DNA of 64,000 nucleotides from Trochalopteron elliotii. Its lineage: Eukaryota > Chordata > Aves > Passeriformes > Leiothrichidae. Positions 16,798-28,885 of the stretch are shown in pieces. The position numbers and the translations under genes are program-made. The DNA is taken from assembly GCA_024734555.1 (NCBI GenBank), contig JANPWX010020040.1, positions 2,012,241 through 2,076,240 on the forward strand, in the 5' to 3' direction. A model generated the notes under the pieces. The model was given only the letters and a program-made list of their open reading frames with translations, was not told where the DNA came from and did not search any database. Every line of letters begins with the position of its first letter. Position 1 is the first letter of the stretch.

Positions 16798-18038
16798 TGG
16801 TGACTTTGTTTTGTTTATGCAACAGGTAAGAGAGCAAATTTACCTTACTTCCTGTCTGTTGCTGGGTTGGCTTTACATATTGCAACAAGGAGGAGAAACC
16901 CTTTTGTTTTTTGGGGTTTTTTTGGTAGTAAAAAACAGTCCCTAAAAATCACATTGGAGACACTGAAGGAAAGGAAAAGCTCTGCCCCCTTTTCTCTTAC
17001 AGTCTTGTCTTTTATCAGTGATGAGTTGGTATGCCTTGCCTGTCCCACCAAACCACCCTTCAGCAGTCTCCCTGCAATAGAATAGTGCTCTGTTTCCCAA
17101 CCACAACAGAAAAAAATTCAGTCTTCAGGCGGCTCCTGAGACAAGAGGGAGTGGAGAGAGCCAGGAACATGCAAATGTGAGTTTTATTTATTTATGGCTT
17201 AAACCTCTGAGTGCCAAACCACCTGACAATGGTGAGTGCCCTCCCCACCTTTCATCCAAACCCAACTTGCATATTGCTGAGCAAATGTCAGAAGGTGATG
17301 ATGGTGGTGATGATGATGTCAACTTGATTAATTGAAATCCTCAAGCACACCTGACTCAGATTTAACAGCTCTGGCCTTTTTATTCTTTGGTCCAGCCCCC
17401 CCATTCCAGTGACTCTTCAACACAGATATGTTACATCCTCATTCACCTGATGGGGAACAGAGGCAAGGCAGTGGAGGGTTTTGCTGGAATGCAAATCCAG
17501 GAATTCAAGAAGAGCATTCAGGAAATTCCCTCATAGTTCTCCATTTTGCTTTTGCTTCTCATTGAAACACAGATGAAGCAACAGTGTTGACTGCGTCTTC
17601 ACCACATCCTTCCTAGTTTGTGATTTCACCCCACAGGGCCTGCCTCACCTCCAGATGCAGGTGTTTCAGAGCTGTTTTGTGGAAGCTCAGCTGGGTGGAG
17701 GAGAAAGACCAATGTCTTCCAGCATGGGGAGGAAGATAGTGAGGCACTCTGAACTCCATTACTAGCCACTCAAGGCTCCACCTAAAATGGTGCTACCAGA
17801 AATCAGCTTCAAAGCTCTGCCACTGCAGGAACACCTTGCAAAAGACTTACGCTGTGAGTGTTGAATCCTTCTTTTGCACTGAGATGAGACCCCAGCATGT
17901 GGCCTCACCCCCTGGTGTGCTTTTGGGCTGGAAGGGAGAAGCACTCTGGCTTTGGGCTGGGATGAACCCCTCTTCCCTGGCCCTACAGCCCCCTGCAAGG
18001 CTGCTCTGCAAGCCAGAGCTGTCATTTGCTTAGGTCAG
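16798..18038. other. Intergenic sequence between two solo LTRs
   Basis: I see no gene. A GATGGTGGTGATGATGATG-type trinucleotide stretch lies near 17297-17320. The remainder is unremarkable. Confidence 0.5.
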
Positions 18039-18431
18039 TGTCCTGGGTTGACGGCGCCTCCTATCCCAATCGTGCAGCTTTTGTTTTTGTCCCCTTTTTT
18101 TTTTCCTCCCCTCTCTCTCTCTCTTCCCCTCCCCCCCCCCCCCCGGAGATCATTGGACCGGCTCCGGACCTGACCTGGGAATATCTGGGGGTCCTCGACA
18201 CCTGAAGACAGAAGCTCTGCGCCCTCCCCTCACAGCAACTGCTTGAGTATTTTTCTTTTCCCTTGTGTTGGGGAGTGTCTTTGTTTATTTGTCAATAAAT
18301 AGGTTTTTTCCACTTCTCCTCCGAGGAATTCCTTCTCAAACCCAGAGCTGGGGTGGGGAAGGGGTGGTGGAGGTTTGTTTTCTGGGGGCTCCTTCTGGAG
18401 ACCTTCCCCTAATTTGTCCTAAACCAGGACA
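18039..18431 (+). mobile_element. Solo LTR (393 bp) with 5-bp target duplication
   Basis: Termini are TGTCCTGG and CCAGGACA, exact inverted repeats. The 5 bp GTCAG occurs immediately before (18034-18038) and after (18432-18436). A polyadenylation signal AATAAA is at 18294-18299; no clear TATA box. A long T/C-rich tract (about 18086-18145, ending in a C run) lies inside. The 5-bp duplication and terminal sequence suggest an ERVL-type bird LTR. No internal region is present. Confidence 0.9.
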
Positions 18432-18436
18432 GTCAG

Positions 18437-20589
18437 AGACATCTTCCCCAGCAGGGAAGACATCTTTAAGGCCTACATGAGGGCTGTTCCACCAAAATAA
18501 AAATTGGACATCAGCTTTGGAGAATCTTGGCAAACCTTTGCTGACCTTTAGCCTTGTTTGACCTCAAAGAGTAGGAATTACCTGTCCTGGCTTAGAAACT
18601 GGGGAGATACATGCCCCAAGATGAGTCAGGGGAACACAAGGTGAGGCCAGATACTTCCTGGAAGTGCTGAAGGCTGTACAGAAAACTGAGGGCTTTTTGC
18701 TATCTAACATTCAGGTGAATCCAAAAGTCCCAAAACTCAGGTATGACAGGCATGCCTCCCAGTTGAATGTTCTCGCTCCAACACTTCATCCTGCCCTGCT
18801 GTGCGTTACCAAGCCATGGGCAAAAGTCTTCCTTGCCCCTTGGGATATGAGCCTCTGTCCTAAAACAAGCTGGTTATCTTACCCAAGTTTTATGCTGGAG
18901 ATGAGTTACTCTGCTGTCATTTGGGGTTTCCTTTGCCTTCCCTCTATCTGGTGTGGGAAGAAACACAAAGAGACAGATCCCACAGGAAGCAGGTCTTGCA
19001 GTCTGTCTGAGGACAGCAGCAACATCCAGGGAAGAAAGTATGGGCATGGGAAAATTTTAAGTCACCTAGCAGATGGTGGGCATCTCACTTCGTTTTTTTT
19101 TAAACAATCCATGGAGTTGTACCCAAGACTCACAGAGCTTTTTATGAAAGGAATAGAGACAAAAGGGAAAGAATTTCCAGATGATCACAGCACTACAAGG
19201 TCTCTGTGTCCATGGGAGAAACAGCTGTGCAGGTTGGGAATCTTCTTCAACAAAAAGACACCACAGGAAAGGTTACACTACAGCCTGCAAAGTTACAAGG
19301 GGCAGAGTGTGATTGAATAGAAAAGAATCATTTATCATTTTCTCCACTGTGAGGATGAGGACATCAAAAAAGATATCAGATCAAAACAAGCCCAAGGAAA
19401 TGATTCTGCACCCAAAGAGGTCATTATATTGGGCAGCTGTTGGGCACAGGATGTTGCAAATGCTTAAAATTTATCTGCCTTCAAAAATAACTAAATAAAT
19501 TAATGAGAGAAAAGGGTACTGAAGGCTATTATGTATAAGGACACTTATGGCTCAGGGAGTCTGAGTCACAAAAAAATGATGGAGGTTGAGGAAATATTCT
19601 GGGGAAGTATCCCTTGTCCTTCTATCTTTCTAAGGGTGGACTTGCATGAAGAGAAGTGTTAGGATAGATAGGTCCTTGTGAACTATTTCTAGATTCCAGA
19701 ATAGAGAAGCACCCAGCACTGAAAGTTGGTGTTGGCTATGACAAGTTTGCTATCTACCTGTGTGAATCTGCCCCAAGATGTCATTGCTGTGCTGTGCAAA
19801 GCACCTCCTGGAGGTTCAGGGGGACAGAACACGTGGTCCCCAGCAGGTGGGGACAGAAGATAGTGCCTATCAGGACCTGTGCAAGCAGGCTCCCTGGAGA
19901 TAAGGCAGTGTCTGGGGAATCACTTAGTGCAGTGCCTTGATAGAGCAGCAGCTGCTGGCTCTCAAGCCAAGAAACAAAGCCTGAAAGTCATGTGATAAAG
20001 TGAAGGCAGAGGGCAACCATGACCTGGCAGTGAGAATTCCTGAATTTCCAAATTTCCTTTTTTGTTCCTGTGACATAGGAAAACAAGATAAAAAAGGAAA
20101 ATATTCAAAACAATACATACCTCAAGCAGACACAGCTCATCCCAGCTGACCCAGACCCAGCTGCAAGATCAGGCTCTGAAAGCTTGTGCAATATCTTCAC
20201 AGTCTTCACGGTCAAGGTGCCCTTATAGCTGTAAGAGAAATGGACTGGCAGGAGCAGAATTCAATGTCATGCCAACAGATAGGAGCACTTTTCAATCTTC
20301 TGGGCTGTTCTTACAGCTGTGTCTATAAAAGAGGCAAGTTCATTGCTCCCAAAACAGCCTCTAAGTCTTCAAGCCTTCCATTACCCCCATATTAGTATTT
20401 TCCATTGGATGGCTGTACACTGTACCCTGTACACCGTACCCTGTACACCAAGGGCTCTCTAAAGCACTGTCATCCCTCTACCTGTGTGCAAAGTATCTTT
20501 GGTGCAGCCAGTGTCAGTGCTGACAGAGAGCCTGAAAGTCTCAGGTCTTGCTTGGCAACCACATCCAATGTCAATAAAATATGACCCAA
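18437..20589. other. Intergenic sequence with one long unassigned ORF
   Basis: An open frame of 218 codons runs on the plus strand at 18664-19320 (start M-L-K-A-V-Q-K-T-E-G). I recognise no domain, signal peptide or known family in it, and no splice partner. It is the longest uninterrupted frame in this stretch and may be chance. A 14-bp tandem repeat sits near 20412-20450. Confidence 0.4.
20412..20450. repeat. Tandem repeat, period 14 (CTGTACACYGTACC)
   Basis: Two full units and most of a third are visible, differing by one T/C change. No function is apparent. Confidence 0.85.
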
Positions 20590-21772
20590 ATGGCCCCACT
20601 GCCAAACTGATCATGACGAAAAACAGGCAGGGATGGGATGCCACCCAGAGAGACCTGGACAAGCTTGAGGAGTGGACCCATGAGAATCTCATAAGGTTCA
20701 ACAAGACCACGTGTACTTGGGCCGGGGCAATCCCCAGTATCAGCACAGGCTGGGCATGACCAGACCCAGAGCAGCCCTGCCCAGAAGGACTTGGGGGTGC
20801 TGGTGGGTGAGAGGCTGGACATGCCCCGGCCATGGCACTCCCAGCCCAGAGAGCCAAACGTGTCCTGGGCTACATCCAGAGCCCTGTGGGCAGCAGAGGA
20901 GGGAGGGGATTCTGCCCCTCTGCTCTGCTCTGGTGAGACCCACCTGGAGCTCTGCATCCAGCTCTGAGGTCCATGGTTAAGGTGTCCGTGGTATAAAAAA
21001 AAAGCAGACCTGTGTGCTGGTTTAGAGTACAGTGGCTGGAACACAGTTAATTTTCTTCACAGTTGGTTTTCCTCACAGTTATGGGGCTGTGTTTTGAGTC
21101 TGTGCTGAACACAGTGTTGATAACATAGACATGTTTTTGTTATTGCTGAGCAGTTACAAAGAGCCAAAGCCTTTTCTGCCTCTCATACCACCACACTGAA
21201 GAGGAGACTGGGGGTGCACAGGACGCAGCCAAGACAGGTGACCCCAACTGACCAAAGGGGTATTCCAGATCATGTGAAATCATGCTCAGTATATAAAGGG
21301 TGAGGAAGAAGGAGGTAGGGAGATATTTGGAGTGATGGTATTTGTCTTCCCAAATAACCACTATGTGTGATGGAACTCTGCTCTCCTGAAGATGGCTGAA
21401 CACCTGCCTGCCCATGGGAAGCAGTGGATTAATAATTCTTTGTTTTGCTTTGTTTGCATGGGTGGCTTTTGCTTTTCCTATTAAAGTGTCTTTATCTCAA
21501 GCCACAAGTTTTCTCACTTTTACTGATCCAATTCTCTGCCCAATCCCACCAGAGAGAGTGGCTGCCTGGGGCTTGGCTGCTGGCTGGGGGTAAACCATTG
21601 CAACCTGTCAGAGGGGTGCTGGATGCCCCATCCCTGGAAACATCAAGACCAGGTTGGACAAGGCTCTGAGCAACCTGCTCTAGCTGAAGATGCCCCTGCT
21701 CATTGCTGGGGGGTGGAACTAGATGGCCTTTAAAAGTCCCTCCCAACACAAGCCATTCTGATTCCATGATTC
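20590..21772 (+). mobile_element. CR1 LINE 3' portion, interrupted by a solo LTR
   Basis: The left part (about 20590-20980) carries degraded CR1 ORF2 end (DLDKLEEWTHENLIRFNKTT) and the start of the 3' UTR. The right part (21608-21772) is the CR1 3' end, finishing with ATTCTGATTCCATGATTC, the characteristic terminal repeat. The two parts are separated by the LTR at 21013-21602 and a short non-CR1 or deleted stretch (20980-21007). The order shows the LTR is younger than this CR1. Confidence 0.87.
21013..21602 (+). mobile_element. ERVL-type solo LTR (590 bp) nested in CR1
   Basis: The element starts TGCTGGTTT and ends ACCATTGCA, and is flanked by an exact 5-bp duplication ACCTG (21008-21012 and 21603-21607). 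It contains a TATA box (AGTATATAAAGG, around 21290) and an ATTAAA polyadenylation signal (21480-21485). The sequence strongly resembles the common bird ERVL LTR with its CTCACAGTTATGGGGCTGTG block. No internal proviral sequence is left, so it formed by LTR-LTR recombination. Confidence 0.92.
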
Positions 21773-24700
21773 AATAAGTAAGGGTCCTTTTGTTTTCTCC
21801 TGTTTTACCAAGGATTTGGAAATACCTCCATGGATAGAAACAGCCAGGAGTTTCATGAGGTCCTATTTTCTGAGAGCTCCAGATAAAATATTAGTCAAAT
21901 GGCTTTTATTATTTATTAATCATCCAAATATGAGGAATAACAGAAGGGTAATTTGATTGTGCTCTGTATCAGAACTTTTGACAGCTTTTGCAGGTTTCTA
22001 GACAGCAAGTAGATATGAAAGAAGCATATATGTATATATATTTCATCTATATGTGAAGTCTGTTTTATAAACAAAAAGGAGGTTAGGGTAGTAGAGTCAA
22101 TGGGACAATATTTTCACATGTATGAAGAAACCTCACAGAAAAATGCCCTATGGCATTGAAAATTGCTCTGGAAGAAGCAGCTTTATAGTGTTATAGAAGA
22201 AGCTAGGCACACTGTTTGCAAACCCTCCCTTCTAATTTCTTTTGCTCTTAAGTGTTCATGTAAGTGAAAATGTCTCACTCTAGGGAAAAACTCCGCATTT
22301 CTAAAGTTGAACACATGTTCTGATGCTTAGGAAAGGATCTGAGTGTCCTGGCAATGCTCACCAGTGCTGCACTTAAAGGAAAAAAAGAGATAAATATATT
22401 AAAAATGGATGCTGAGAGGAAAACGTGCTTGAGGTGGAGAAAGGCTTTTATGTAAGTTTTGTGACCTTCGTGAAATGTTGACTGCTTGTTTGCAGAGAGA
22501 AGAATTCACTTCTCTGGAAGTCCTTATTGATTCCTCTGGTTCCCATCTTGCAGTCCCTGCTCTGTACATTTTTCCTGAGGAGGGAGAGGTTTTCAGGCCT
22601 CCACCCCACAGGCTTTTCTGCTTTTGCCCACTCTCATACTGAAGGAGCAGCATGAAGACAGAAATAGCTAAAACTTGCCCTTTTTTTGTTTTTCTTGGCC
22701 ACTGGCAAGTATGTTCACAGTTTTTTAACTTCCCCAGGGCAAAATCAAAGAAAGGGCCTTTGATTATCTTGGAGATAAGGAGATGCAGACCCACGGGACC
22801 AGACTATAGCCATCTCACCCAAAACCTCCCCTGCAGCACCAGTGAATGTGTCAAAGACAAGAAGAAAAGCATATTAATTTAAAGCACTGTGCAAATGAGG
22901 GTCCAGATGCAAAGGCTTAGCTCTTAAACTCCCTCCCTCCTACTCCTCTAGATCCTTGAAATGTCCACACATAGGAAAAACAAACCCATCTGAGATAAAA
23001 ACCACAGCTTATTGTTTGGGACAGCATCAGAGCCCTCTCCATCTTTAAAATGGGAATGCTGCAGAATGGATTGGCCCTGATGTACATCTAGACACAAGCA
23101 TGACTGTTGGCTCTTTTTCTCCCTTCCTGCCCTTGAATTGACAGCTGAAGATAAGAAGAGGGGACGAACCCATCCTATAGGCCAGGCAGAAGATCTGAGA
23201 TGTGCTAGGTGGGACATGGAAATGAGATGTGCCAAACTTACTGTGAGTTGAGAGCTTCAAGTTGATGTGGCCAATGGGTTTCCTGCAGGATGAAGAAGTA
23301 TGAGGTTAATTAATGGAAATCTCACAGCTGGTAAACAAGTCTGGAGGAGATTTACTTGGGCCTGCAGGCAGCTGTAGACAGGGATTGAGATGTTGGCACA
23401 ACAAAGCATTGAGGGACAGCCCCTGCAGGGCACAGCTATGCTCTAACCCATCCATGTGTCCCAGGGACCCTTTTGCAGGTCTGAGCCCTCCAGCCTTAGC
23501 CACAAAAACAAGGCACAAATATAACTGTGGTTGCCTCAAGATCTGCAGTAGGGTGCTGATGGAAATGGGGTAACCAGCAAGGGGTGGTTGAAGAGGACAG
23601 GAATGCAGAGCAGCTGGTGGAACCAAGAGGAAGATGATCAAACCCCTGAGCAGTCCCTGCAGGCTCCCATCCCTCCCTTCTCCAAGAGAGTGTGTGAGCA
23701 CTGCTCTCCAACATGGACAATGCTGGAGGGTTTCAGCCCTGTGGGCTCAGTGGTTTTCTATCCATTTTTTTAAGACCCCACAGAAGTTCTGTCCAAATTT
23801 CCATGGATCAGCAAGCCCCAGGGTGGAGATGACAGCACCTCTCAGCATGCTCAGGCCAGGCAGGAAGGTTCCTCCAGACTTGTTCACCTGTCTGAGAAAT
23901 TTGCAATAATTACCCTCCTGGTGATTCAGGCTCCTGCAGGAAATTTCAGCCTCTTCCTTTCTACATGTAAGTGCACAGAGAAGTTTTCAGGATCAGTGCC
24001 AAGGGTGTTCCTCTGCCCAATTCTGCTTCACACCCACCACAGAGTGGTTTCCAGAGTTCAAAACCTGGTGCACACAGCAGACTGAGAGACTGCATGTGCC
24101 ACACAAACCCTACAAGAAGTTTTTCAGAAGAACATCTCTTTGTTAGGAAGTTGGAGGTGGAGATGCTAAGGGAGATTTCCCTGCCCCTAACCCTCTCTGG
24201 ACCTTTTCACCCAGGAGATTCTCTCTCCTCTCAGCCACCCAAGCCTGCTGGCCATGCCTTGGACTTGGTGCTTACACTGCAGTTTGGTTTTCTTCCTCTG
24301 GATATGTTCATATTTATTGTGGGAAGGGTCATGAAAAGGCCAAATTCAGCCTCAGCAAAGCAAGGTCCAATTCAACTCACTTGGCTCTCCTTGTTTCCTA
24401 ATGGAAAGTGTTCTTGTGGTCAGTTTTCAAGACCTTGGGCAGGACCTGAGCTGTGCATCTTCATCTACGTCTTGCTCGGCCTGCATTTTAGTTACTGGCA
24501 GATGGTGAGTGCATTTCTGCTGGAGACCAGCCCACAGAGACCACCCAAGGTATGGCAACGAGTGAGAGCATTGGAAGCTCAGCTGACAGCAGCTGATATT
24601 GTGCCATTCAGCATGGAACATGGTGTTGGTGTCCCCAAGCCAGGAATTATGTGAGACCAGAGAGCTTCCTCCTCCCCCTCACTCACCTTCTGTAAAAATG

Positions 24701-27700
24701 CTGTCCATCCTCACCATGGCTTCTGCAGAAATACAAGGAGCTGCCTGTTCTGAGGATAAAAGCAGGGTCTGGTGAATGCACAGGCAGCTGTTCTGTGCAC
24801 TCCAACTCCTTCACTCTGCTGGCAATGCCTGCCTAACAGAGATGGCTCATCCCCAGGAATAGGGATAGCTGTTAGTCCCTCCTTGACAGTCACCCACTCT
24901 CAAGGGATGGACAATCCCACAGAGCTGACCCAGCAGGTGAGGTGAAGGTGACACACTGGGGATGTTGTCTTTGGTAGATGTCTCTCCCAGGACACACCCC
25001 ATGCTACCTTATCCCAGTGATGCTGGCATCCACGCCATCTCAGCCATGCCAGAATGCTGGAGACAGGGATGTCCTGTGTGGCAAGAAGAACCTAAAGTTC
25101 CAACTCCCAACACAGACACTATTCCTGCGACTGAGCAATATGGATATCCCAGTCACAGCCCCATCATAAAGAATTATTGTTCCACAGACTGCTGCTTTGG
25201 ATGGGGGTAACAATCACTTCAGGCTTTGATAGAACCCTGATGGGTCTTTTCCATCTCAGCATTTGCTATGATTCTGTGAGATCGTGAAACTCTGAAGACC
25301 ACAGCACATACCACCACTCCTGTGAGCAGCTGGAGGACTGTCCCTATAGCTGGCAGCTTGAAAGGGCTCAAATATTCTATACACTGACCCCAGAATGGAA
25401 GGTGTAAGGTGACCTGAACAGCCAGGTACACTAACTCTTGGAAATTCAAACCACTCTCTGGCAGGCATAAGGTCACGTTGTCACACTCCTCAGGCCCTAG
25501 AATCACAGCTGAAATAGCATTGTAATGCCCTTATAATTTATTCATCAGCTGAATGGGAGCAGCAGGCATTGTGACGGCACTCTTTTATCAAGCCCTTGTG
25601 ATGGACTTCATCCATTTTAAAAGAGCAAATTGGAGTTGAAAAGCAAAAAACAAAAAGTAAAGCCAACTTTATTCAAATTAAAACAAGAAGAAAAAAGGCC
25701 AAATCAAAATAGGGAAAAATAAAAAGCACCACTAAAGATCTATTTTTCTCTTAATTTTTCTTCTCCTTTGCTCTGAATCTTCCAAACTTTGCATTATGCT
25801 ACTGGTGGCTACTTTGATGTAGGAGGCTCCTGTTAACCCAGATGCTGCTGACTGATGCTCAAAAGCATCTTTTCATCCCTGTGATGAGTTCTTCCTGAGG
25901 ATCAGCTTGCCCCATTTTTAGGTGAAAGAGAGCCAGAAGGAGAATTGTGGACAGACTTTTATTCTCAAAGATTGACAATTACTTCCCTTGAGTACTCTGA
26001 TGCTCTGCTCCCCAGATAGATGAATCTATATAGGTGTCACTGTGAAAGTGAGGGCACTTGTACAACTGTTTTTGGATTTTTGGGTGTGTTTTGTTTGGTT
26101 TGGTTTGGTTTGGTGTTGTTTGAGGTGAGACTCACCCCATGCAGTAATACTGCATCGTTCACTTGGGCAGCAGACCACATAATCACACTTTGATTTTCCT
26201 CACTAAATGCTCAGGGAGTTTTATGGGGAAATCTTTCTTTGGCATCAGGGCTGATATCCATCATGATGATGCTTGTCTGTCATCTGGTCTGGGACTGAGG
26301 TATCCAGTGTAAATAGAAGTAACCCCAGACTCCTCTGTTATTGCTCCTCCAGGGCAGCAAAACCAGCCTGCAAACCCTAGGTTACTGTTTCCCCTTATCC
26401 CATGGGCAACGTGTGCTGCTGCTGTGGGAATGATGGACTGCCAACACCTCTGTGGCCTCAGCTGGAAATTTGCACCCAGCCAGAGCAATGGCACTCTATG
26501 AAGGAGACAGAGGAAATAATCCTGGCCCCTCTCTCCGTCTTCCATACCCGTACAGTTGTCTTGGCAAGAAAAAACAGTATAAAATTTGGTTGATGGAGAA
26601 ACCTATAAGCTCTCTAACAGGAAGAGGAGCTGAGTCTGGAGCTGAGCCACATTGACCTAGGAGTGCATGAATTTCCACTTTGGGCAGTTTGATGGACAAT
26701 TGCTAAAGAACTGGTTGGACAAATATATCTTAGGCTGTTTAGAGCCAACTTTGGGCAAGACAATGATGAGGTGGACCTCCAGGTGTCCTGCACTGTTTCA
26801 GTACAGCCCAAGGAATAGCTGCCTGGTCTTTGAGCTACAGAGGGCTCCTGGTGGGATAGCTAAGCATAACTTATACCCCCTTGCCTGATCTTCATCACTT
26901 CACCATCTGACCTGCTGGGGGTAAGAAGGTGTTAAAGTCCATCCCAGAGTCACCAGGATCCCTGTTGATGTTTCACCAAAGCACAGGAGCAGGGAGGAGG
27001 AAGGAGGAAAGGAAATGGTATTGATGGTGCTGATGGTATTGTCTTTTATCCCAGCTGAATCCAGTTCCCCTGGGAAAGGAGCAGATATCTCATCCTTTGA
27101 GCCACTCAGGAAAGAAATTAGATAAAGCAGTGAAAAGTATCACATGAGAAGATTCTGTCCTAAGAATGGAGTCACACAGGCACTCCCACATCTTCCCACC
27201 TCTTGTCCTCTCTCTCTCTGACAGCTCATGGAGCAGTAACCCTCTAATGTGACACCACGACAGGTTTGCATTTTCAAAGCTTCTGCTGTTGCTAAGCAGA
27301 GGAGTTAACTCTCAGTTTGTCATCCTTTGTGAACACAGCTCACTGGAAGAAAAAAATAAATGAGGAAGAGAGATATTGAAAACAGCTGATAAGAAAAAAG
27401 CCAAAAGGACTTAGAAGTTTTCAATTCAGATTTAACCTATTGCACTGGTGGCACCTTGAGGTCCAGTTTACACTGACAAGTTCTACTGCTGGGGACCGAA
27501 TTAACAGTATGTGTAGCCTCCTCCTCACCCAGTGAGTCTTTCCCTTCCTGGAGCCCCATATTCCCACTTCAGACTCTATTTCTTGTTCTCTGAGCCCAAA
27601 GAACAAACTGATTTATTCAGGTGAAAATAAAAGAAAATACAAGAAGGAACAAAACTGTTTGTGGCAGAGCACACTCCATGTAAAGCCCTGCTTGCAGGTG

Positions 27701-28449
27701 AGCAGTGACCATCCATGGAAGAGTAGCTGAAGGGGAAGGAGGAGCAGGCTTCATTCTTTCATTATGGTATATCAGAGGTGATTGGAGGGGAGAAATAACA
27801 TATGATAAATCAAAAAAGTTATGCTAGCCTCGGGGCAGCCTGGGTTCAGGGAAGGGGACACCAGGCATAGCAGCTGAGCTTCCCTGGAAACACAGGCAGA
27901 AATGCAGGCAGGAGGCTTAGAGAGGGCTGTCAGGCTGCACAGGCTTCAAAATGCTCTGTTCCTTCAACAGTTTATATTTTCTTTGAGTGCTGAATGTTTT
28001 TGCAGGAAGGGAAAAAAAATCAGAGGGAAAAAGACCAATATCCTTTTTAAAAGCAGAGCCAGTGAAAATTTGCAGTCTGCTCTCTTGATTACACCAGGGC
28101 TTGCTTTACTTTCTGCCTTGCATGATTACATCTTGCATTAACATTCAAGACAGGCAGCAGGAGGAGATAAATCATAACTCCAAACTTTGCTTCTTCCACC
28201 TCTTCCAGTATTAGGTGGGTTCAGACAAAGCCTGTGCTGGAGGCTGGCTGCAAGAAAAGATTTTTTGAGTGCAGTGCAGTACCAAAAGAACTTGGCTCCT
28301 GTACATTTTTCTCCAAGCATGAGCAAATCCATGTTTTACCAGCAAGCTGGGATGCCCTATTAACAGAGCAGGTCTTTGCTGGCTGGCATCAGCACAGAAG
28401 TCACAGCATGTGTTACGTCCATCAACTAAAGACAATTTATGAAGCATGC
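21773..28449. other. Intergenic sequence, no gene recognised
   Basis: An open frame of 227 codons lies on the plus strand at 23971-24654 (start M-H-R-E-V-F-R-I-S-A). It has a hydrophobic stretch and no domain I know, and no exon structure around it. An AT-rich TATATA tract is near 22025-22050, an A-rich segment at 25635-25735, and a GGTTT repeat at 26093-26113. Nothing else is supported. Confidence 0.45.
26093..26113. repeat. GGTTT microsatellite
   Basis: About four units of a 5-bp GTTTG/GGTTT repeat within a T/G-rich stretch. Confidence 0.85.
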
Positions 28450-28885
28450 GAAGATCCATGAATATGTCCTGAGGAGCACCACAAAGGTGGTGAAAAGGCT
28501 GGATGAATGTCTTTTGAGGAGCAGCTGAGAACTTTGGGCTTGTCTAGTTTGTAGAAAGGGGGCTCGAGGTAATGCTCTCTACAGGTTCCTGAGGAGGGGA
28601 AGTGGAGAGGGAAGTACTGAGCTCTTCCTGGTATCCAGTGATAGGACACATGGGAATGGTTGAAAGATGTGCCAAGAGAGGTTTAGACTTGGCCTCAGGA
28701 AGCATTTCTTTGCAGAGTGGGTGGACATATATTGGAATAGGCTTCCTAGTGCACCCCAGCCTGTCAGTGTTTAAAGGACATTTGCATAATGCCCTGAGCA
28801 ACATTCTTGAACTTTTGGTCAGCTCTGAATTGGTCAGGCAGTTGAACTGGAGGATAACTGTAGTCCCTTCCAACAGAAATAGTAA
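28450..28885 (+). mobile_element. Old diverged CR1 LINE 3' end
   Basis: Recognisable CR1 3' UTR landmarks in order: GGAGCAGCTGAGAACTTTGG, GTTCCTGAGGAGGGGAAGTG, TTTCTTTGCAGAGTGGGTG and CAGTTGAACTGGAGGATAAC before CCCTTCCAACAG. Divergence is high and the boundaries approximate. Confidence 0.8.

Noticed and set aside
16372..21602. A complete provirus between the LTRs at 16372, 18039 and 21013
   Set aside because: The three LTRs have different termini and each has its own target duplication; no gag, pol or env sequence lies between them, so they are independent solo LTRs.
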